29,039 bases of DNA, taken from assembly GCA_024695725.1 (NCBI GenBank), contig JAILHQ010000064.1, forward strand, positions 1 through 29,039, given 5' to 3'. Made by a program: the position numbers and the translations under genes. The notes beneath the pieces were generated by a model. It saw only the letters and a list, made by a program, of their open reading frames with translations, searched no databases and was not told the origin of the DNA. Below, one piece after another: positions 1 through 9,800 of the stretch. The first letter of the stretch is position 1. Every line of letters begins with the position of its first letter. The stretch is from Cyanobacteria bacterium RUI128. GTDB taxonomy: Bacteria > Cyanobacteriota > Vampirovibrionia > Gastranaerophilales > Gastranaerophilaceae.

Positions 1-825
1 ACAGTGTAGGTTTTTGTTGCAGAAGTTATTTCAAAAGTTTTATCTTCATGACAAATAAATCGGTTTTCCTGCGCAAGAATTGCCTCTGCCGTTTGAGATA
101 CGATGTATATCGTGTCATTTGTCATATTTGTTGTCCATAAACGTGCAACATTACCTGCACTTAATGTAGTTTCAGGTGTAGCATAATTTGTCAGTCTTGC
201 TGAAACTGGTAAATTATTAAGGTCTGCCCCTAGAGCCAACTGTAAATTAGATGTTGGGGATCTAATAATATGATACCATCCGAGAGTTGCCGAACCACTA
301 AACCTTGAGATATTATTTATAGTAATAGTACCGGATGAATCAGGGTTGGTAACAGAAATAGTATCGTATTTACCCAGGGAACCGGTGCCTGTTTCGACAG
401 TTGCTACATCATCAGTACCATTTGAATTAATCTGATAACTAACAGAAGCTGTTGATGTTAATTTACCGAATTTATAATCAGCTATTTTATTATCATACGC
501 CAGATTTACCGTACCTGCAGTTGCATCAAATGCAGCTTCAGCAAATGTGTTCTGAACACCATCTGACATCAGATATGACACACCGTTTTGAGCCGGAATA
601 TCCTCTTTGTAAACAATATACAGGTTCTGAGAGGCACCTGCCATAGTGAATTTAGCGTTACTGTCAAACTTGTTATATAAATAAATACTTCCGGAACCGC
701 CATATGTTACTGTATAAGGATTATTACCTGATATATCGTCATAAAGATGAAGAGTCGTACCTGACTGATAGAGGTTCACGACAACACTCGGTGCTGCAAC
801 ATACAATAAATCACTGATTCTTGCT
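1..825 (-). repeat. Spacer module 6 of the giant protein, cut by window edge
   Basis: It opens with ISDLLYVAAPS and runs through DDISGNNPYTVTYG, FDATAGTVNLAYD, YQINS, SSGTITINNI and NDTIYIV, to a RFICHEDKTFEITSATKTYT segment at the edge. That last segment aligns with the RYFxxxxxTYxVxANTG segment of earlier modules. By analogy the closing SGFE motif should fall about 50-130 bases beyond the window, so the protein very likely continues into at least one more repeat array. Confidence 0.6.
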
Positions 826-3800
826 CCTGCAGTATAGGTACCATCCGCAGCAATAGAATTAACTATCATTGAATAGTTACCCTTATAGGTGCCACCGTAA
901 TAGAGGGTTATATTTTTAGTTGTATATATAGCGCCGCCGCGAGCATCATTTGTACCTACGACATAGTTATTTTGTAAATAACTACCCGTTATTCCATTAA
1001 ATGCATTGGAACCGGTTGCTGTAAGACGAGGGTATAACGCCATTGCTACTCCTGTATTATAAATAGCACCACCGAATGCATTTCTACCAACAGCATAGTT
1101 ACCATAAAAAATTGAATAATCCCCAGGTGTTGACCAAGCTCCGGAATTATAAATAGCACCACCGAGAGCATCACCTGTCGGATTAATTGCCGCATTATTA
1201 AAGAACCTTAAATATGAAGTACTGTTTCTGTTAACACCAGAAGCATAATATATTGCACCACCCTGCTTAGCCTTATTTGTTGCATATGTAACATATGTCA
1301 TGTTATATATTCTGCCCTTATTTGCAAAATATAATGCTCCGCCATAACCGTCAGACACGTTGTTATAAGCTGAACCATAATTGAAATAGAAATTACCGGC
1401 ACCGGATCCTGAAGCATTAAGAACAGCACCATTATCAGCAGAATAAGCATTTCTTATATTAAGATATAAGAAGGTCAATGTCGTAGATGCTGAATTTTTC
1501 ATCTCAAAACCTGAATAATTACCCTGGTAATCTATTGTTGAGTGGTTAATACTATAGTTAGCGCTACCAACACCATCAACAGTCATTGTTGCCTGATATG
1601 CCGTAAGACCGGTGTTAGATCCTGCTTTATACACGTCATCCATTGTTTCAAAGACAAAGTGTTTTGCCGTAGTTGTATCTTTATATTGATTCAAAAGGGC
1701 AAGAGTGTCACTATCGCTAGGGTTATTAACAACGACTTTAATAGAGTCATCCGTGGTAACAGTAGTATCCAGGGTCATTGTATATCTGGCCTGAGTAATT
1801 TTTTCATACCAGTATACAATAGGAGATGTGATACCGGAATCTTTAGTTGATTCAATAAGCCCATTACTTAATGCAAGCTTAATATTACTGTTAGGCGCAT
1901 TTAACACCCTCATTATATATGTACCCTCAGATGCAGCAATAAAGTTAATATTATCAATTGTTATAGTACCTGAGGATGTGCCATTTGATACTTTAATAAC
2001 GTCAGTAGAGCCACCATTCGTCAGATCCATATCAATATTATACATAACGGATGAATTAGATATTATTTTGGCAACGTTATAAGTGTCAGTAACCCCATCA
2101 GTAGTAAAAATTTTACCGCTTACTGCGTTGAATACAGTGTTTGAATCCTTAAGTGTATTAGGTGCAAGAGTTAAATTTGTTGTATTAAACGTAACATTAG
2201 CATTTTTAATCTGAGCATTAGAACCCATAAATTTAATGTTACCGTTATTGCTACCGGTCAAAGTAACATTATATCCGTTCACCCCTGATATAATATCGTA
2301 AATTTGCCAAATAGAAGTACCTAAACTCTGAATACTCAACGTTTTAGAATTATCAGCCATATATATAGCTTCAAAAGTTTTTGTGCCGTTAAGGGTAGCA
2401 TAGTTACCCTTAACAGATCTAATATAACTATTGTTTGCAATTAAATTAATATTTTGGGTTGAATAAACAGCACCACCGTGAGCATCTGTCTTACCTGTAA
2501 CATAGTTATTTGTAAACCCTGTATACAGGTTTATGGTAGAGCCTGAGTTATAAATAGCACCACCATACGCAGCCTTGTTTGTTGAAACGGCTCTGTTATT
2601 ATTCATATAACCGTTTAATATCTCAGTCAAGGTACCTGAGTTATAAATAGCACCACCCATTGCATTTCCGTTAGTCGATGTAACTCTGTTGTTAGTATAT
2701 CCGGAGCTTGTATTAGCCTGATCATATCTTAATGTAGCAATTGTACCTGAGTTATATAGAACACCACCCATTGCATCACCTGAGGTGGCAGTTGCATAGT
2801 TACCTTCATAATATGCAATAATTGAGCCAATTGAATTTGTATTATATATTGCGCCACCGGCAGCATTAACAGCACCTGTTACATAGTTGACATAAAATTT
2901 CGCATACGCTGCGTTACTATTATTTAGATAGCTCCCGTTTGAACCAACAACACGTGTAATTGTACCTGAGTTATATAATACACCACCATACGCAGAACCG
3001 ACAGTATCAATAGCTCTGTTATTATAAGGATATGAGTTAGTTGAACGGACAAAGTCAGCAACACCTAACTCACCTGCATTATAAACAGCACCGCCCATCG
3101 TTGCATCAGATGCAGAAGCTGATTTACCTGATGCATAGTTTCCGGCAAAACCTATTCTGAAACCATAAATGTAAGAATCTGCAGCGTTATATATTGCCCC
3201 ACCCATTGCATAATTACCTGAAGATATAGCATAGTTGTTCGACATGTAAGCATCAATATGGTTAATTTTACCGTTTGTGTCTTTCACAAGAGGCTTGTTA
3301 TAAATTGCGCCCCCGGCTGCATATCCGCTTGTAGATTTTGCATAGTTCCCATCCATCCTGAGTGAGAAATAGTATTGAGTTGAATCATTTGGAACAGCAT
3401 TAGTTATAACACCGACATTATATATACCGCCACCATACGCATTACCAGATGTGGTTACAACCTTGTTGGAACTAATAAGTGCACCGTCATACAATCCACC
3501 AAAGAGGTTTTCAACAGTACCTGCGTTATACAAACCGCCGCCTAAGGCATCCCCTGATGTTGATGTCGCTGCGTTTGATCGCATTGAATTCATAAATAAA
3601 TTATTATACGTAGATTGCGCAGTGGATGGTTCAGTCATCTTACCGCCTGCTGCTACATAAACAGCACCACCCATGGCCGCTGTTGCAGAAGCAGTCGCGG
3701 AGTTGTTATCAATACGATTACCGTATACGGTTGCAGTAGCACCGGGACCAATATATAAAGCGCCACCGACTCCACCGGTTGCCGTGTTATTTTTAACATC

Positions 3801-6800
3801 AACACCATAATATGTAGAACTTGAGTAATCAAAATATACAGTAGAACCCGAAGCTGCAGTTGTTAAGAAATAATATGCATTATATGTTGTATCAACACCG
3901 GATGTACGGTATAAAGGCTTAAATATAGAGGCAGAAGTATTGTTACCCAAATAAATCGCACCGCCTGACACAGCACTATTGTTTGTATAACTGGATTCTC
4001 TACTATAGAATGAGCCGTTATCCGCTATATAAACAGCACCACCGCTTACGCCGGCTGTATTACTTGTGAATGCTGTACTACTAACTCTCAAACCTGCGTA
4101 TGATGTACCACTTTCAGTATATGTTTGGCCTGAAGAATATATAGCGCCCCCACTTCCGCTTGTTGCCGTGTTACTTGTAAAGTTTGTTCTGTATATAGAG
4201 GCTTTATCTGTGTTATAAATCGCACCACCGCGATTATTAGCAATGTTACCCTGAAGTGTTGATGTGTGAAGAACGGAAGCAGAAATTTCCGAATTTTCCC
4301 AATATTTTGTATTTATTGTCAACTTACCTGCGTTATAAATAGCACCACCATCACCCCTTAGCCCTGTACCAAGAGCCTTGTTTTCTTTAAGAAGAGTTGT
4401 CCCCTGTAAATCTAAAATGCCCTGTGCGCCTATTGTTTCAGCTGAGTTATAAAAAGCACCACCACTTTGAGCATAGTTACCTGTAGCAGTGATATTTGAA
4501 TAATACAAATCTATAAATTTGCCTTCATTGAATACAGCACCACCTTCTGCCGTATAGTTATTACCAGATTTACCATTACCTGTAAATGCAACAGCTAAAA
4601 CGGTATTTACATCGGCTAGTCCTATCTGGAAAGTTGCATCTTTAGCATTATATACAGCACCACCGTATGATGACGCATAGTTACCCTCAAAATTAACCGT
4701 TTTAGAATTCAGGTTGAACTTATTAGTATTATATACAGCACCACCGCTGTCGCCTGCGGTATTGGTTCTGAAGGATATTGAACTTGCATTGGAATCTACA
4801 ACAGAATCATTGTGTATTGCACCACCGGTTTGAGTAGCCGTATTTGATACAAAAGTAAGCGAACTTGGAGTAACAGTCGTAACAGTTGAACCTGAACCAC
4901 TGGTAGAAGTTGTAGTTCTATCTTCCATTAACAAATGTGAATTTTCACCTAAATATATCGCACCACCTGAAGAACTTGCAGTGTTGCTATCAAATGCGAC
5001 AGTCCACAAGGTAATATTAGACAATTTTTCCGAATCTTCAGAATCTGCATATATAACAGCACCATATGTTGACTGTGCACCGTTAAAGGTTATACCATCA
5101 GCATACAAGTGAGAAGATGTCTGAAGGATAAAACCTGAAAATTTTTGCCCAGTTTCCGTGTTTGTGAACAAGATATTCTGATTTTGTCCGCCAACTTTAC
5201 CATCAATATACATATCAGACTGATTAGTATTTATGCCAAAATTTCTTCTTACTTGATAATTTATCGTACTTGAAGTAAAGATATAGTGACGTTCTTCTGC
5301 TGTCTGGAATTTATTCAGTGCAGCAATAACATCAGAACCATCCTGATATGCAATGTTTAAAGAATCGTTTGAATAATTAGTTGTTGCCAGACGGAAAACA
5401 TATCCTGTCGAAATTGCGGGATCACCTTGTCGATAAATTGCATTAAGCAATACCTTATTCTGGTTAATTGATCCTATTGCTAATTGAACCCTGTTTGAAG
5501 TTGTGCTCATATTACCGGTATACTTAATAACCTGGAATATACCTTCAGTATTTATTTCCTCAGCATCTGTAATATAATCGATAAGTACAGTACCATTTGA
5601 TCCGCTGTTTACTGTAAGCGTATCAATAGTATTTTCATTAACATCAAAATCCAAATTATACTTAACAGTATCAGCAGAATTTAATTTATAAATATTATAA
5701 TTTTTAACCCCATCGGAAGCTAAATTTACCGTACCGTTATTAGCATTAAGAGTAGAACCGGAATGAGCAAATGTATTTGTATCAATAGCAAGGGTTGTAT
5801 AATTCAATATTGCATTTGCATTTTTCATTTGCCCCATCAGATTTACGTAACCTGTACTGTAACTTGCAGTTTCAAGAACGAGATTATATACATCAGAACC
5901 TGCTATATTATCGTTTATGGTGTATGAACCGCTGTTGTTAATCCTGAATCGAATTTCCTTATTCGGGCTCGCTACATAAATAGCTTCATAATCTTTTGTA
6001 GCTCCACCGTCAGTTGTTATGTAGTTGCCTGTAATTTCAAAGTTTTCATCATCAGCATTTGAAACAAATAACAAATTAGCATTTGTATAAATCGCACCAC
6101 CGTGAGTGTTTGTAGAACCCGATGCATAGTTATTTAAGAATGAACCGGAAATAGATGTGATAGTACCTGTATTGAAGATAGCACCACCCTGAGCTGTAGA
6201 TGATGCGTGTGCATAGTTATTTGAGAAATCAGTAACAATAGAAGAAATTGTTGCACTGTCTGCGTTAGTAATAGCACCACCACGGGCAGTTGAGTTCGTT
6301 GACCACGCATAGTTACCAACAAAAGAGCCTGTAACACTTGATACCAATGCACCTGCATTGTTAATAAATGCACCACCTGTTGCGTTACCACTGCCAGCAT
6401 ACGCCTTGTTACCTGAAAATGCCGCTATGACATTTGTAACTCTGTTGTCATTTGAAACAGCACCACCACTGGCGTTATCACCGACATCAGATTGTGAATA
6501 GTTATTTGAGAAGGTACCGCCCAAATTTGTTATTGTTCCTGTGTTATGAATAGCCCCACCATAAGAGTTTGCTGATGATGCTCTTGCATAGTTTCCTGAG
6601 AATGTTGCCGTAACAGAATCAATAGTTCCTGCAGTATAGACCGCACCACCTTTAACTATACCTGATGTATTCTCTGCATATATATAGTTTGTATCGAAGG
6701 TGTTTTGTAACTGGGTAATAGTACCTGAAGCGTGATACAATGCACCACCTTCTGCAACACCAAACATATTAGATGCAGAGTTTGATGAGAATGCCGAATT

Positions 6801-9800
6801 TAAAGTATGTATGGTACCTGCGTTATACATAGCACCACCACGAGCAACCGCAGAAGCACTCGTTTCTGTCAATATTGAGTTACTTGTAAAGGTTGCTGCC
6901 AACTGACCTGATACATATGTACTGCCGCTGAACTTGCCGATAACACCAGCGTTGTATAAAGCACCACCATAAACAGAATTATTTGATGATTGCATTATGT
7001 TTGATGTAAAGGTTGATGTCAAATCATACACGACGGATCCCGTGTTCAGGAATATGCTACCACCGGAACCTGCAGCACCAGACGTAACACCTTTGTTACT
7101 TGTAAATGTACCGCCAATGGTATCTATCGTGTTATTACTGTACAATACTGCACCCTGAATTGTTTTTCCTGTCGTGGTAACAGTGTTATTTTTAAAGGTT
7201 GCAGATAAGGCAGACTGATTTGCTCTGTTATAAATAATACCACCCGTAATATTTGCTGAAGATGTAGTAACGGTATTGGTATCAAAAATAACATCATTCA
7301 AGGTTAATGTCCCCTGAGTATCAATAACTGCGCCTGAAGATGAAGATTTAGCACCTGTTATTTTTACATTAGAAATGTTTAATTTTGCACCGCTTCCCAG
7401 AATAAAACCAGACTTATTTGCATAGTTTATAGTTGAGTAGTTCTCTCCTGATTTTGCACCCTGAACATACATTGTCCCAGATGCGTATGTCGTACTTGAA
7501 TTTGCAATAGCCGTATAAGTAGTTGATGCATTTTGTAAAATGAAGTATCTGTCTTTTCCAGAAGAGTTAAATAGGTTTGTCTGAGCCAAAGTATCCAAAC
7601 CTGTAAGTCGACCAAAGACAAGACTATCCGCAGTAGCATTAAGTGAAACTCCAACTCCACCAACATAATCCGTAGATTTCACCTTATATGAATTAGAGCC
7701 GGCATCAAAATATTTGTCGATACCGATTGTTTTTCTGAGAGATGTTTCTAAAGCCGAATCAAGTGCAAGTTTAATAGTATTGTTTCTTTCACTTGCTCTG
7801 TAAAGCACTTTAATTGTAACGTTATTATCAGTTATATCAGATGCAGATACCCCGACAATATCAGAAATAGTAAGATAACCTGAAGATGTATTACTGTCGG
7901 ATGTAATGCGAATAGTATCGGTTTGGCCAGAGGCTAAGGAAACATCCAGTTTAATCTTAGATTTTGCCTGTCCTGCAGTACCCGTAGCATCAGTTGTCGC
8001 AAAAGTATAGAACGTATAATCAGTATACGCACTGTCACCTGAAACGTTCAGAGTTGCATTATTAAGTTTGACGTTCGCATTAGATATCTGATTATATAAG
8101 TTTACAACACCTGTGCCGTCTAGTGAAGATATATTTACATAGTATCCAACACCACCTGTGATTACGTCATATATTGACCATGTACCGCCGCCTGAAGTTT
8201 GAATTGCAAGCCCTTTGTTAGAATCTGTGCTTGCCATATGGATAGCATTATAAACCTTAGCTCCGCCGTTAGACTGCGTATAGTTGCCCTGGATTGAATA
8301 ATTTGAACTATCTGCCAGCAAGGTTATTGCATTAGTTGAATAGATAGCACCACCCTGTGCGGTAGCACCTTTAACATAGTTATTTAGGAACGATGCAGAA
8401 ACCGTCATAGAACCGCTGTTATAAATTGCACCACCATAAGAATAACCTATACTGTCATTTGCGACAGCGGCATTGCCTTCAAAGGAACTGTTTGTAATAT
8501 ACCTGAAGGTTCCGGTATTATAAATAGCACCACCATATACGTTATCAGTCGCTGAAGTTGCGAGGTTATTCCGAAAGACAACATTTGTAATCCTATTAAC
8601 AGTACCTGTGTTAGAAATAACACCGCCTCTTAAAGCGGTATTGTCCTCAAAGATAGCATTTGTAATTCCTGATGTAGTAGATGCACCAACAGAACCCTGG
8701 TTAGAGATTACAGCACCATTTCCTGCCGTAAGTGCATTTTTAATTCTGATATTAGACATTTCAAGAGTAGCACCGGACTGTACTTCGAAACCGGAAAAAC
8801 GAACCTCGTTCGCATCAATAATATTTTTATAATCGATAATTGAATTATCCTTTGAAGCACCCTGAACGTACATTGTTCCGACATTTCCCGTAACACCGGT
8901 ATTAGCCTTAACTTTATATGTCGTATTAGCTGCGACAGTGAAATATCTGTCTTTATACGGCGTAGAAACTGGTACATATATATTTGTCTGATTTAACAGG
9001 TCGGCAACACCGAGCACACCAACCATTACCGAATCAGCAGTATTATTCAGATAAAAACCAATACTCCCGATAAAATCGGTACTTGCAACAACATATTTTT
9101 GAGTCGTTGAATTGTAATAATCATACAGTGTATAAGATTTTACAAAATCAGTTGAGGAGGTAATTGCAGAAGACAATGCCAAAACGATATTATCACTCGG
9201 AGCACTTCTTCTCAATATCTGCACCGATAACGGTGAATTTATCAAATCAGATACACTAAAACTGTTGAGAACACTTGAAATAGTTATACCGGAAATAGAA
9301 TTGATAGTAACAGTACCTGAAGAACCTGATGCAACATCAAAGGAATCAGCCTGAATAGCGGAACCGACTATCTTCATATCAATATTGTATTTTGCGCCGG
9401 CAGCAGATGTTAAAGTACCTAAGTTATAGCTTGAATTCAAAGTATCCCGCATATTAACGGTACCGCTTTGAACATTAAGAGAGGAACCGCTGAAATTAGC
9501 CATGATAGAATTGCTCCCCGCATCATTTCCGGTACCTAATATCAATTGAGTAGTAGCAAGAGTAATCGCCGCATTCTGAACTGCATTATTAAATCTGACA
9601 GAAGCGTTAGCGTCACCGGTTATTGAAACATTATAACCGCTTGCACCGTTGATAATATCGTTAAATATAATCTTACCACCGCTTGTCGGGTTAAGTGTTA
9701 ATGTTGAGGACGCTCCCATATAAATAGCTTCATAAGTCTTGGAGCCACCTGCAGTAGCAGCAACATAGTTCCCTGAGAACTGTACAGTGTTTGAGCTTGC

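Noticed and set aside
2385..7390. Regularly recurring short DNA motif (around gcaccacc) suggesting a CRISPR-like array
   Set aside because: Units are imperfect, unevenly spaced and in frame, and they encode the GGAIYN protein motif; there are no identical repeats with unique spacers and no cas genes.
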